From Lepidodermella squamata (lineage: Eukaryota > Gastrotricha), in contig JBLDXI010000021.1 in assembly GCA_047495785.1 (NCBI GenBank), positions 2,542,001 to 2,606,000 of the forward strand: a stretch of 64,000 nucleotides of DNA. The letters run 5' to 3'. Below are positions 11,261 through 23,902 of the stretch, in pieces. Position 1 is the first letter of the stretch; the number at the start of each line of letters is the position of its first letter. A program made the translations under genes and the position numbers. The notes below the pieces were generated by a model. The model searched no databases, was not told the origin of the DNA, and saw nothing but the letters and a program-made list of their open reading frames with translations.

Positions 11261-14200
11261 CTAACACCTCGTGTTTATCACATTGGCGACCTCAGCGACA
11301 AACGCAGAGAGGAATGTTTTTGCTGCCTGTGAAGCTCTAACGTCAATGGTAATCCCTAGAGCGGCGGAAGACGCCTGCTGCTGCTGCTTCAAGAGCACGC
11401 ATAAATGATCGCCTGTGATCGTCCGGCCATGTAAAGCGACCGCAGTCGCCGGCGTTGATGAGCCGCTAGGTCGTTCGACAATGGACAAGTGCAAATCTGT
11501 GGAGACTCGTGCGGCCACAGCATCTACGGCATGGCTGGATTTGGCCGTGGCATTAGCACCTTCGCGTTCCGTAAGCAGGCCAGAGGTCATGAGTTGCTGC
11601 AAGGAGTCGGCAGTAGAGTATGGTTCGGCGTACACAAACGCAGAGGCCGGCGGCTGCAGTCGAAATTCGACTTGATCTTGGTTGGCCGTGCCAGAGCTAT
11701 CAGTGGCTTTGGTTACATAGGACAGCGTGCCTCTCATACGAGGCAAGGTGGTTGAATTAAGAGCTTCCTCGCTAACAACCAAAGTGAAGGAACCGTCACT
11801 TTTCTGATAGGGCAGCACTGATGCAGGCAGTCGCATGCTCTTCTTTGATCGATGAAGTGACAGGACACCACCTGGTGCGTCGAGTAAAGTCAGCTCGAAT
11901 TCTTTCAACTGCATCGATGCCGAGAGGTTCTGTATACAGGCAGTGACGACGATTTGTTTGTCATCAGAATCGGCAGGACGAGCCTGGAAGCTAAAGCGGA
12001 TTGTTGAATTTTCTGCCAACAAAGTATAACCGCTAGGAGGTGTCATGGCATGCAGCTGATCGACGCTCGGCGAATCTGGAATGTTTCCAGGGGTTGCTGA
12101 GCCGCTGTCAAAGTCTACCTCATATTCGGAGCGATCGGGAGCCGGCCCTAACACAGCGACCAGGTCGTCTTGCAATCCGCCCGACGGAGATGCAACACCG
12201 GAGACGGCGGGCTCTTTCGACTTCTTGCCTGACTTGACTTTTTCGCCCGCTTTCTTACCAGCCTTCTTTGTGGGCGATCCAACCGACAGTTTTTTCGTTG
12301 GAGTTGAAACAGCAGGCGTCGCAGGTGTAGCCGGTGGTTGCGCAGGTGTAGCTGGTGCAAGCCAAAAGTCGAGCTGAAATATTAACAGTCATTCAAAGTA
12401 AGCACTGTCAGGCACTTCACTCACATCGTCGGCCTGGCTGTTGACCTCGACGACAGCAGGCTTCACTACATCAGCAACTTCATTAGCCGTTTCGGCCACG
12501 TTTACATCGGTCGACTTTTTACTCTTCTTCTTTTTCGATTCACTTTCTGGAACCTTTTTCTTCTTCTTTTTCTCGGCAGGGGCTGCTTCTTTGGAAGCGG
12601 GTTCAGCACCATTTGCAGCTAATTTAAGGCCTTTGACGGCCGTTGTTGACGAGACCGCTGACTTCCCATTGGAACTAGGTGGAGGACTGGCAGAAGTAAA
12701 TAATTTTAAACATTCGAGAGGTTAACAGTGAAACAAGGACTTACGCAGGGCCATCTAGGTTTATTTCGGCAAGCCGGCGGTGCATGGCATCTTCGACCGT
12801 TGTCGATTTGGTCATACGGGCTTTGTTCGGGTTTTTTTCTGAATCTGACAAATCGGCACCTTCAGGCATGTCAAAAGCGGTGCTGACTACAACAGGTGCA
12901 GCTGGAATATCCTCGTCTTCGGGCGATGCGGCTTTCTTGCTCTTTTTACCCTTCGCGCCTTTCTTGGGCTTCTTGTCATGACTCGGACTCGGGGACGAGC
13001 CGAAATTCATTTCGTATGAGTTTGATTGTTCAAGCATGCTACCTCCCCCGAATCCGCCACCCCCTCCGCTTCCGCGCAGAAGGGTTCCCTCCGATGATTC
13101 CGGCTCGGTAGCCACAATCAACTTGCTAGTGACACCCTGTAGCTGCTGAACACGAGGCAGAGAGGCATTGTCGTTTTTGGCCTTTGATTTAGTGCTCGAT
13201 TGCTTCAAATAGTGAGGATTCGACTCTTGCTCAGCAAGTCGCTGCTCACGTCGGCGTTGCATTTCCTCCGGACTTAGCTGTACAGTCGGTGAGCTCGTCT
13301 CCGCTCGCTTACCAGCTGGAGTTGGAGACATCGATCCAATATTGAAGGCGCCTGCTTCAACTTCGCCGCTGCTAGCAGGAGAAATGTCTTCAGGTGGTGG
13401 TTCATTAATCCATTTATCAAGGTCTAGACCATCCGGAATCGGCACCTTTCGCTGGGCCTTGGGAGCAACAGGATTCAGCTCGCCGTCGAAAAGGGCCGCT
13501 AGATCAGAAACTACAGTCAGCAACTTGGCATGGCTGTTCTTACTAGCAGCGTCTACGAAATCAATCAGGGCCTGAAAACTGCTAGCGCGTTCCTGAACCT
13601 CGAGATCGGCGCTCTGAATGAAGTCTGACGACAAAGCCTTACGCACACGCTCGTTCAACACGCGCACCGCGTCAGAACTAGCTTCATCGTTGCCGTTTTC
13701 CTCGGTATCTTCATGACTAGCACCGTTTTCTTCAACATGCTGCTTCAGCAAACGCGAGTATATTTTAGCAGCGTTTTGCAAGTAAACAGCTTGAATATGT
13801 GGCGGTAATTGGGAAGCACGAGCAACTAGCAGGGCTTCCAGTGTGTCACTTGGATGAGGCAGGTGGTTCGAAAATTCGCCACAGATCCACGCTGCAGCAT
13901 AAAGAACTTCGCATGGGCCATTAGGTTGCAATGCACCCTGGGCGTAAAACGACTGCGGGTTCTGCAAAATTATTGTCATTTGCTGAACAGCGTAAGGTCG
14001 GACAGCAGAGACGCGGATGGCCACGTCAAGAATTTGAGCTGCAATGGCTTCGCCACGCTTCATGCCCTGCAGTCGAGCAAGTTCGACTAGTACTGATATG
14101 TACCACTCAAAATTGGTAACATATTGATAATTCGATTGCGAACAAATTCCGATGACTTTAGCAACAATTTCGTCGCGATAGTGCGAACCTTCCGCCTTTT

Positions 14201-15519
14201 CGGCATGAGCAATCAGTTTGCGCGATATTTCGACTAGGTTTTTTCGAGAAACCATGCCATGAAGCAAATCCAGAGCTCGAAGACGAATTGACTCGTCCCG
14301 ATCATCTAGACAGGCCAGAATCAGGTCTTTGTGTGCTTGTACTGGTTTTGGGTGAGCCTCCAGAATTTTTGACATCGCGAGGAGCCCCAGGTACTTCAAA
14401 TTTTGATCGGCATCCTCAATCAAAACCCGGAGCTGAAAAAAAACATAAAAAATTTACTTATCTGTTGGAATTCAATCGCAGCGATTAGTTACTTTCTGGA
14501 CGCAGAGCTGTATCGCCGATGCATGCTCGGGCGGGGGTGAATCAGAAGGATCCTCTTTCCCAGCAGGAGGCCGAGCAGTAATGGACAGCAATACGGCAAT
14601 TACTGTCTGAATACATTCGTAGAGCAGAGACATAGCTGATGTGCTGTGAATCAAATTGGTCAGAGGTTCAAGCAACTTCTTGCCCAAACGAGGTTCGATT
14701 GGCGTCAAGGCTCCGAATAATTTGATTATTTTTATCAGCACCCAGTTGTTAACGGAACTTGTCATAAGCTTGAAGAATACTGGCGCAAGAGGCAGATAAT
14801 TCTGCGGATTGCGCCTTGCCAATTCACAAATTACATGAACCGCAGCAGATTGCACACCTGGGTCGGGATCTTCCAGTTTTTCGCGTAGACGAGGGAAAGC
14901 GGATCTTAAAGAATCCGGATGATTTAAGAAGACCTTGTACATAAGAAGGACAGCCTTCTTTCTGATATACGGCTTGGTAGAATTCATTAACGTCACCACG
15001 TCGTTTCCGAGGTCTCGAGCTAAATCAGGCGTTATGAAGCATGACAACGAAGTTATAGCTAATCCAGCGTCATAGTAATTGTGGCTGTTAAGGTCTTTTC
15101 GAAGCAGATTAGTCGATAACATGAGCACATCGAGGTCTTTATGGAAGCATTGACTCGCAGCGAGATAGCCGATCCGCTTGTAAGTAAATTTCGAAGAGCT
15201 CATAACTTCGATGATGTTGAATGCTGCCCAGCTTATGTCATACCCTAACATTTGAAGCTGTCGAGTAAAAAAATGATTAGATAAGTAATAAGCGTAAATA
15301 TTCATCAGCGTAATAACATACGTATGTTAGCTTAGCGATCGCGTTTGCCTTGACAGAGACATTTTCTTGACGCAGCTCTTGCTTGATTTCTTCGAGGCAT
15401 TCAGAAATAAACTTGGCCTCGTTATTTTTGTGGGTTCGTATGCCCCGAACAAGGTCTTGTAGATTTTTATCAAGCACGCGCTCCAATCCACTCTTCACTT
15501 TTTTTAGTGTCAGTGACAT
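11261..15519 (-). CDS. AP3D1: AP-3 complex subunit delta (delta-adaptin)
   Basis: Large subunit of the AP-3 adaptor, which sorts cargo from endosomes to lysosome-related organelles. Five exons: 15519-15322, 15257-14493, 14432-12745, 12686-12425 and 12373-11261, joining in frame to about 1341 aa. The start has the family signature DKNLQDLVRGIRTHKNNEAK; exon 2 opens with LQMLGYDISWAAFNIIEVMS, highly conserved in animals. Residues about 20-580 are an adaptin HEAT-like trunk. A flexible hinge follows, with Lys-rich tracts (KKPKKGAKGKKSKK and KKKKKVPESESKKKK), Ser-rich parts, Gly-rich GSGGGGGFGGG and a Thr/Pro/Ala run. A C-terminal beta-rich segment of about 300 aa follows. Longer than human AP3D1 (about 1150 aa), mainly in hinge and tail. 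Nematode ortholog is APD-3. A G(T)-rich donor and cag acceptor mark every junction. Confidence 0.95.
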
Positions 15520-15944
15520 AATAAAACCAAAATCCCTATTAATAGGTTGATGAATGAATCAACTAATGATTTGTCGACAATCGAACATTAGAATATACAC
15601 CTTTTGTAGAAAAGTACAAACAATACATAAGTCATAAGTATACAGCGAATTTAGTGTATTTAGTCCGATTTTTATCAAAGGCTTGTGGGATGATGCCAAT
15701 ACTTTCAAGTTATGCCTCATCTGAAGAAGATCGCCTTAAACCATACTTAAGCACAATGCAACATGACAGTTTATTGGAAACGCAAGTGTTGTTATCATTC
15801 TTCTGAACCTCTAATGCAAATTCGGAAATTCCGGCCTTTTCAAAGTTAAAAACGGTCAGATGGAATGAATTATGCACTGTGTAATATAGTAAAAAACACT
15901 CAATTTGCTGTACTTGGAGGCAGACTAAATTTGTTGGAGACAAA
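15520..15944. other. Promoter side of AP-3 delta, no gene assigned
   Basis: Contains the 5' flank of the AP-3 delta gene. A short open minus frame at 15710-15997 overlaps the possible exon described next. Confidence 0.35.
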
Positions 15945-16025
15945 CTATAGACCTTCATCATAGGATGCAGCTGAGGAATGGGGAACCCACTCAACATCTA
16001 GCCCGATACGATCAGCAATAAAGAG
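15945..16025 (-). other. Possible exon with a DEDD-exonuclease-like motif, unassigned
   Basis: On the minus strand a clean pyrimidine/TTTTCAG acceptor is followed by a frame reading LFIADRIGLDVEWVP and ending at a TAG at 15945-15947. The pattern IGLDVEW resembles the first catalytic block (xGxDxEW) of DEDD 3'-5' exonucleases such as EXD/Mut-7 proteins. A nearby shifted frame (NLVCLQVQQIECFLL) could be the next block if there is a frameshift or a tiny intron. I could not find the remaining blocks or a start, so this may be a terminal exon, a pseudogene fragment or chance. Confidence 0.25.
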
Positions 16026-17440
16026 CTGAAAATCGTAATTAAAAAAATCGTGTCACAGCCACCATGCCGATTTCAACCATCATCACTAGAAAGCGGTGGC
16101 AATACCTGGGTCACGCACTTCGCAGCGACTCCGCAACAACGGGCGACGGAACGGATGAAACAGGTGAGCAAAGCAACTGAGTCGCGCAGTTTGTACAGTG
16201 TACAGTTGGCCGTCAGTCCTTGCTTCAGGCCATTTGCGGCTCTGCGGCATTCGCTTCAACAAGAAAAGGACTACCTCTCGCCCGCGCGGGGTTATCTGGA
16301 TTCAGCTATCATCATAACAGTTGAAGGTCATTTTATTTCTAATTGGCATTTCTCATGTAAATTAGTATTCAAAATTGGAATACTGCAAATCAAGCGGGTG
16401 AATTTTTATATTTTTTTTTACGAAAATCACGAAAAAAATTAACACGACAAAAGACATCTTTCGGCTATGGCTGCTGCGTGCATTCATGTTTCTTATTCAC
16501 CTGATGTTCTTTCATCGGTGCATGTGCCGACCTACGGCTTTTTTGTTCTTATTTCTCGTTTAGCTGAGAAAGCAAAAAATGGCTGCCTGGAATGAGCTCC
16601 ACTTTTGTTTGACGCTGCTCCTGACAGAATTTGGCCTAAATAAGGATCAGTTTTTCCTCCCATCTGCGCCCGTTGGATGGAAGTGAGAATCCAGCGTATA
16701 ATTACATACGTACCTATATAATAGTGTTGAAGTTTGAAGTTTATCTTAATTGTCTTTAATAGCAGTTAGCTGTTGTGCTTCTACTCCTAGGCAAAACATC
16801 TAGTTGAAACCTTTCTTTTCTAACAAGTCCAAAAATAGGTGCGTATTATTTCGCAGACACACTGTATTTGTGTTGCGCGTGGGCTCATAGACGATATTTC
16901 CGTTATGTCTTTCCTCTTGCCCATCCAATTTATCAAGCTGTGCACAAATTGGATGGGCGTTGTGCGTTGTGCCTTTCCTGCACGCCATTTTGATTGACAA
17001 TTGTTTTTAATTCAAAATTCTTTTCGCCGGTTTTTTCTGTTGTTTTGCTTCTTCACCTTCAAAAGGTTCATGTTATTTACCTTATTCATATTGCAGTTTT
17101 CTATTCTGTAATCTGCAATCTGGTGCGGCTTACTCTGCGTCCGGTTCTTGGTCTGTGATTCGCATTTTGTCCAGTCACCCGAAATGGTCCGGCTTATAGC
17201 TAATTGAAGTCTGGTTTCAGTGAACTTTCAGTGTATACAAAATTGATACCAAAGACACTTAGAAGGCATGATTAGCTTGCACTAACTTTTGACTTGTGAT
17301 CCCAGGCCTGTAAAAACTAACATGTAAAGCCTTGTGCCTGGTTTCCTTTCTCTAAAGCATGAAAACCAACATGACATTGCTTTTATTTACTCCGTTTCAT
17401 CTATTCACAATTATATTTAGTCAACGTCGTTTTAATCGTA
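16026..17440. other. Intergenic stretch with a small perfect hairpin
   Basis: A plus frame at 16050-16442 is not recognised and looks spurious. At 16919-16931 and 16946-16958 a perfect 13-bp inverted repeat (GCCCATCCAATTT / AAATTGGATGGGC) with a 14-nt loop could form a hairpin. The 3' part is the probable 5' UTR and promoter of the SPOP-like gene. Confidence 0.4.
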
Positions 17441-19191
17441 ATGGATGGTTCGGCCCCGTCATCATCTTCTGGCTCCAATCAAAATAACCCAGATTCCGCT
17501 CCATTGCCACGACAGCACGCAGGTTCAGATAACCTCGCCCAGAATGTAGCCCAAATATATCAAGCTCCTACGATTAACAATGTGGCTAGCGCCTCTTCTA
17601 ACGTTCAGTCTTCTTCCCTTTCTGGATCTGTGGCGACTTCATCATCTGCTGTTCATTCTGTTGGCTTCAATCAGAACACAGCTCAGAGCAGTTCTTCTAA
17701 TACTGGATCTGAAAATTGGTGTTACACTCAAGTCAGGGTGACGAAATGGTCTGTTTTCTCTAATAATTCTAAATTTTGAATTGGATCCCTTTCTTTTAGT
17801 TCATACGTATGGCAAATCGCTAATTTCAGTTTCTGCCGCGAAGAAATGGGGGAGGTCATAAAATCGTCCACTTTCTCAGCGCAAACTGCTGCTCAAAACA
17901 ATGGTTCGAGTGATAGATTAAAGTGGTGCTTGAGGATAAATCCCAAAGGACTGGACGAAGAATCTAAAGATTACCTTTCTTTGTACTTGCTACTGGTTCA
18001 ATCAAACAAAAACGAAGTCAGGGCGAAGTTCAAATTTTCTTTACTAAACTCGAACGGGGAAGAATCTAAAGCAATGGAGTCGCAAAGAGCCTATCGTTTT
18101 GTCCAAGGGAAAGATTGGGGTTTCAAGAAGTTCATCCGCCGCGATTTTCTGCTTGACGAAGCAAACGGCCTGCTTCAAGATGACCGCCTAACTATTTATT
18201 GCGAAGTGATGGTTGTCGGAGATACGCTCAATATTTCTGGTAACACGACTCCTGTTCATTCGGTGCGAGTTCCAGAATGCACGCTCTCTGAGGATCTCAG
18301 CGGATTGCTTTCAAGAAGCTCATTCGCAGATACTATTTTGATTTCTAGTGGTCGAAGATTCCCGGCCCACAGATGTATACTTGCGGCAAGGTCTCCAGTC
18401 TTTCGTGCGATGTTTGATCATGCTTGGCGCGAAACGTCCCAGTCTGAGTCTGTTGTAGATGTCGGTGCAGATACCGAACCAGAAGTTGTTGAAGCAATGC
18501 TTGAATTCATTTACACGGTAGGCTTATCATTAATTTTATCTCGTGAACAGTATATTTATTTTTGCTTGTGTAGGGAAAGTGCTCCAATTTAGGACTGCTT
18601 GCTGGAGATCTGCTTGCGGCTGCGGATAAATATCAATTAGTAAGATGAATATTTCAAGGTTTGATATTGTGCTCAAAACTGTCGATTACAGGATCGTCTG
18701 AAAGCGTTCTGTGAGCAATGGCTGGCCGATAACCTGACTATAGATAGTGCGGCTGACACACTTGCACTTGCTGACTTGTGAGTTATCTAATCTTAGCTTC
18801 CTATTTCATTATCGGGCGCATTATAGGCACTCCGCTGGTCAGCTCCGAAATGCCGCGCTTGAATTCATCGACAATCACGCGCTTGATGTCGCCGGTATAA
18901 TTTTCGTTGATAGCTACGTTTTCGATTAAATACCGATCATCATACATTTCAGAGTCATCTGGCTGGAAACAAATGCTTCTTAACAATCCAACGTTGGTTG
19001 CTGAAGCCTACAGATCACTGGCCGCCCACCAGCCACCTCTTTTCTCCGGTCCATCGCGGCCTAAAAGACCGCGCCTAATGCCTAGTACAGCTGCATCTGC
19101 TGCCGCCCCTGTCGCTGCTCTCAATATGCTTCATCAACAGCACCGGCATGTATCTGCCAATCACAATCAGGGAAATAGTAACAACGCGTGA
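17441..19191 (+). CDS. SPOP: SPOP/BATH-43-type MATH-BTB adaptor of CUL3 ubiquitin ligase
   Basis: Substrate adaptor: MATH binds target degrons, BTB/BACK binds CUL3. Six exons: 17441-17748, 17800-18517, 18574-18639, 18692-18777, 18827-18894 and 18953-19191, in frame to 494 aa. The introns are only 49-58 nt. Residues 1-95 are a Ser/Asn/Gln-rich leader longer than in human SPOP (374 aa in total). MATH runs about 100-245 ([60 protein letters not shown]). BTB runs about 280-370 ([20 protein letters not shown]), then BACK ([20 protein letters not shown]) and SSGWKQML. The first donor is TG|GTCTGT, set by the need to reach TCATACGTATGG in frame. A basic patch [10 protein letters not shown] near the end resembles the C-terminal nuclear signal of SPOP. 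It ends about 300 bp before the POR gene on the same strand. Confidence 0.96.
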
Positions 19192-19485
19192 TAAAGATGT
19201 CGCTTCAGTGCGTGCATAATTTGGGTTTGAATCCATTTGAGTGGAAACGAATTGTTGAAAGTCGACGAATATCTTCCGTGTTATTGTATACCACATCATT
19301 AAAATATGATAATTACGGCACAAATTGTAGATATCTGTGCGATAATATGATTATATTTGAAGTGAGCGGTTGAAATTATCATTGTTCTTGGCTGTTTGTT
19401 TATAAATTGATAATTATATTTAACACCGATTGTAATAATGCCATAACTTGAATGATTTTCCATTTCTTTTAGTGTTTAACGAGGT

Positions 19486-21814
19486 ATGATCGGAATGGTT
19501 ATCGTTACGGTAGCATTAGGAGGAGTCGTTGCGCTCGCTGTATACGCTTACTTTTCATGGCGTGCTCGCCGCGAATCTGCTCAAACTTACAGCTTCCGAA
19601 CTGTTCAAACTTTACCTCAAGATAACACAGATTCGGGGTCAGGCGATGGCGCATCTGGCAGCGCTCCTGATAATTTCGTCGCCAAAATGAAAGCGTCTAA
19701 GAAATCGATGGTTGTTTTCTATGGTTCTCAGACAGGCACTGCTGAAGGATTCGCTTATCGTCTTGCCAAAGATGCTCGCCGCTACGGTATTGGCTCGATG
19801 GTGATGGACCCTGAGGGGTGCCCATTTGACGCTCTCACAGACTTGAAATCACTCGAGAACCCCCTTGTCGTATTTTGCGTAGCCACTTATGGCGAAGGCG
19901 ATCCCACGGACAACGCTCAAGAGTTATTCGAATGGCTACAACATGCTCCAGAATCTGGCGTCGACCTTACCGGTGTTAACTTCGCAGTATTTGGTCTTGG
20001 GAACAAAACCTATGAAAACTTCAACACCATGGGTAAATTGGCAGACAAACAAATGGAGGCACTGCATGCCAACCGCATCTGTGACTTGGGTCTCGGTGAC
20101 GATGACGCGAACATCGAAGACGACTTTGTAATTTGGTGTGAGAAATTTTGGGCTGGCGTCTGCTATAAATTCAACATTTCTCCGAACGCGAATAATGATG
20201 ACCCAACCAAAGGCTCTCGTCAGTACAAACTTGTAGAGTACGATCAACGCGAAGACAGGCCACCCCTCGACAATCTATTCACCGGTGAACCTGCCCGCCT
20301 GCGCTCTTACGCCGCCCAGAAACCCCCTTTCGACGCGAAAAATCCCTTTCTTGCTGGAATTATTGCTAAACGAGAGCTTCACAAAGGCGGAGAGCGATCT
20401 TGTCTCCACATTGAAATCGATATCAGCGGTAAGTGCTCTACGAAAAAAGATATCCCCAAGCATTTAGAGACCTTCCAATTTCTCTAGAGATATAGCCTAG
20501 CGAATAAAAAAGGCGCATTAGGCGCAACTTCCTTGTATTTTCCACAGTTGCGCTACAAATGGCACACTAATGAGATAAAACTAGCTCCTTCAATTGTTTA
20601 TGATGCTGTATCGTTTGTCCGTTGATTTTAGAGCCATAATCAATAATACCTAGTTTAAAAACCTCCCCGACTGTTTTCTTAGAGCACCCATGAATTATTA
20701 ATATTTTTTGCATTCCACAGGCAGCCGAATGCGTTACGACGCGGGCGATCACTTGGCTATTATTCCTGAAAACAACCCTGAACTCGTCGAGGCTTTGGGA
20801 AAGCGACTTGGTGCGGAGTTGGAGCGTGCTTTCCTACTCGAGAACGTCGACCCAGAAGCGACTAAGCGCCATCCGTTTCCTTGTCCTACGACTTACAGAA
20901 CTGCGCTGACGCATTATGTAGACATCACTTCGCCGCCGCGAACGCACGTTCTTCGCGAGCTCGCTGAGTACACCACCGATGACAAAGAGAAAGAAAAGCT
21001 TCGGAAGATGTCTTCGCCGTCAGATGAGGGGCGTGCTGAGTACGCCGATTGGGTGCTTGGTTGCCGCCGCGACTTGCTCGCCATTCTAGAGGACATGCCC
21101 AGCTTGAATCCTCCGATTGAATTAGTTTGTGAACTGCTGCCTCGCCTGCAACCGAGATATTACTCGATCTCATCATCACCCAAGGTGCATCCCACTGCTG
21201 TCCACGTTACATGCGTCGTCGTTGAGTATACGACCAAAACCGGCCGCACGGCCCGTGGTGTATGTACCAACTTTCTGCGAGACAAACCTGTCGGTGAAAA
21301 AATCCCGGTTTTCATTCGTCGCTCGCAATTCCGGTTGCCCTTCAGGCCGAGCGTGCCCGTCGTCATGGTTGGTCCAGGCACAGGCCTGGCTCCTTTTAGA
21401 GGTTTCATCCAAGACCGCTGGTTTGCCAAGAAAGAGGGCAAGCCTGTTGGCGATACTGTCTTGTTTTTCGGCTGTCGTAATAGCAAAGAGGACTACTTGT
21501 ATGAAGATGAATTAGAAGAATGGCGCTCTGACGGCACTTTGACGCAGCTGCATACCGCTTTCAGCCGAGAAGGGAATAAAAAAGTATACGTACAGCACCT
21601 TATTCGTCAGAATGCGCCGGAAATTTGGCGCCTTGTTAACACGGGGCGCGCCCACATTTACGTTTGCGGTGACGCGCGTCAGATGGCGCCTGATGTATAC
21701 AGTGCTTTGGTGGAAATTTGTGCTGAGCACGGCCAAATGGAGCGTTCGGCAGCGTTGGAGTACATGAAGCGGCTTTCGAAACAAGGGCGCTACTCAGCAG
21801 ACGTTTGGTCTTAG
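19486..21814 (+). CDS. POR: NADPH-cytochrome P450 reductase
   Basis: Membrane-anchored ER diflavin enzyme that moves electrons NADPH > FAD > FMN to P450s and heme oxygenase. Two coding exons, 19486-20428 and 20721-21814, give 678 aa, matching the family (about 680). Residues 4-24 are the single N-terminal membrane anchor. SQTGTAEGFA at 81-90 is the FMN phosphate loop, with ATYGEGDPTDNA and FGLGNKTYENFN following. Exon 2 carries the FAD part (PRYYSISSSP; RGVCTNFL), the NADPH-binding VGPGTGLAPFRGF, FFGCRNSKEDYLY, HIYVCGDARQMA, and the invariant end DVWS. A TTTTAG acceptor just 5' of the ATG (about 19472) suggests a spliced or trans-spliced 5' UTR. The 292-nt intron is long for this window. Nematode ortholog is EMB-8. 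Confidence 0.97.
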
Positions 21815-22895
21815 TTAAACAACTTGACTCGACTCAGAAATGACTTTATCTTTAGCTGAAACATTAGGAATACTATAATGATGATATATTTAAATTTTGT
21901 TTATTGTAATGTATGATAGTGGGCGACTTGACGATGGAAAGCACTGTGCGTGAGTTGCGTTTAGTTGACAGGGCAATAATTTTTCAACGCCCTTCGAACT
22001 GCTGTTAGCTCTTAGCCGGATCTTTATTTACAAACGATTATGTTGCAATTAATGAGCTTGCGTTTTACAGAGATTTCATTTGTTACACGTGACTTGATTG
22101 ATGATTTTTCTGCCCATATTTCTTGGCAGAGGCTTTAAAGTTGTTCGCAAATATCGGTGCGTCACATTCCCGTTGAAATATAAACTTAACTACTTTTGAT
22201 TGATACACGTTTGTGCTCCTCTTACCTATATGGACGAGTAAATTATACAAAAAAATTTCGTCGTTTTTTGTATTTGATTGAGTTGCAACCTCCTTAGCGC
22301 ATGTTTCATGACGGCCAATCGACCTCCGTAGTCGCAGAAGAGAAACTGTAATTTAGCACTTGAAGAGGAATCAAATGATAACATATATATTGAGCATTCA
22401 GTGAAAAACACCTTCCATCCATCTACTTTGGTAAAATACCCAAGTATATTCAGTTGCCAAGAATTAAATGGAAGATATTGACGCTGGGTAGTGGTGACGG
22501 ACAAGCAAATTCGCTTTATAAGGTAAAGCTGAATCTTTTAGCGCATGATTCATTAAGATGGTTGAAAATGTTATGATAAACTTCTTGATAAATATGGATT
22601 CCTCAGTTTTATTAACTCTGGCTAATTAATGAATGTAGCATACGTGCCTATGATAAAATAATATTTTAACGACAGCACTTCCACTGCAAATTACTTTCAG
22701 TTGAGCTTCATTCATACCTCAGCTCCACTCGAGTCGCTAGATGTTGAGTTACTTTGTCCTGTCGTTGAGTTCCTATTGTTGTAGGCTGCAGCTCCTCATG
22801 AAAACTGAGGTGGTCAGTGAATCACTCCTCTTGAAGTGCGGTGAACCATCAAAACGGAATAATAAATTGTTTGCAGCTACCAGTATTTGTGATTT
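21815..22895. other. 3' UTR of POR and intergenic stretch
   Basis: AT-rich, with no coding signal or clear repeat until the LINE fragment begins. Confidence 0.4.
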
Positions 22896-23790
22896 ATTGG
22901 CTTGGGTCTGAAAATTAACGTTGCCAAAACCAAGTATATGGTGGTAAAAAACGAAGAAACGGACAAACCGCCCGAAAATCCTGACGATTCCCAGTTAGAA
23001 ATAAACGGGGAGAGTCTAGAAAGAATAAATACCTTCAAATATCTAGGAAGCATAATTAGCTCTGACGGTACTTGCACTCTGGAAATAGAAGAGAGAATGC
23101 AAAAGGCCGGGTCTTGTTTCGGGGCATTAAACAAATTCATAAATAATAAATCGCAAGTCAGTATCCCTGCAAAAATGAAGGTTAAGCGAGCTGTGACTCC
23201 GACACTCCTCTACGCTTCTGAAAGTTGGAATGCAACCGCAGCTCACCAACTGAGGCTGGATGTTGTGCAGATGAGGTGGCTTAGGGCCAACGTCACAATT
23301 ACGGACAAAATCAGAAATGATGACACAAGAAAAATCTGTGAAGGTATAGAACCTATCTCAGCTCAAATAGAACATAACCGACTACGTTTCTTAGGGCACA
23401 TTCTTAGAATGAATGACGATAACCTAGTCAAGCAAACATACTTATGGACCCCACCCAAGGGCTGGCATAGGAAGTTAGGCAGGCCCAGGGTAGGATGGGA
23501 TTATTGTAACACTCAAAGCTTATTGCAAGCAAAAAGTCTTGAAAATTACAAAAATTTTGTAAGCGTCTACAATGAAAAATGTCTAAATTGGGACAAAATT
23601 GAGGAGACAGCTTGTGATCGGTCTAACTGGAGGGCCTTCATTCGCGAACTTCTGGCCTTCAGGTCGCGGGGAACGGAATCTACTAGACTTCTCGCTCTCG
23701 CCGTCGTTAAAACTTTATTGTATGCCTCACCAACGCAAAACGACGATAAATAAAAACCAAATGATGATGATGATGATGATGGCTTGGTAG
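22896..23790 (+). pseudogene. 5'-truncated non-LTR retrotransposon, C-terminal 283 aa of reverse transcriptase with (ATG)n 3' tail
   Basis: An open frame 22902-23753 encodes the end of a LINE polymerase: KINVAKTKYMVV, a FKYLGSIISSDG palm/thumb block, LLYASESWNA, the LRFLGHILRM block and a GRPRVGWDY-like box. It has no internal stop, so it inserted fairly recently or is conserved by chance. It ends TAA, AATAAAAACC, then (ATG)n at about 23761-23781. Trinucleotide 3' tails are typical of RTE-like elements. GGCTTGG occurs just upstream (about 22900) and just after the tail (about 23780) and may be a 7-bp target duplication. The endonuclease and most of the polymerase are missing because of 5' truncation. 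Confidence 0.8.
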
Positions 23791-23902
23791 TCGGCTAAAA
23801 TCTGATTTTTTTATTTTTTCTGATTTGGCTGCGATTTTCTGACCAACAGTGGGGAGTGCTTCGCTGAGAACATTTGCGGCTTTTGGAATGGACGAGTTTT
23901 CA

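Noticed and set aside
12040-13575. Open plus frames opposite AP-3 delta
   Set aside because: Antisense shadows of Lys/Ser/Ala-rich AP-3 delta coding sequence.
16050-16442. 130-codon open plus frame
   Set aside because: No recognised motif, no typical start context and no splice partner; composition looks like chance.
23761-23781. (ATG)n tract as a possible CRISPR or satellite array
   Set aside because: A simple trinucleotide tail directly after a LINE stop codon; no spacers or larger unit.
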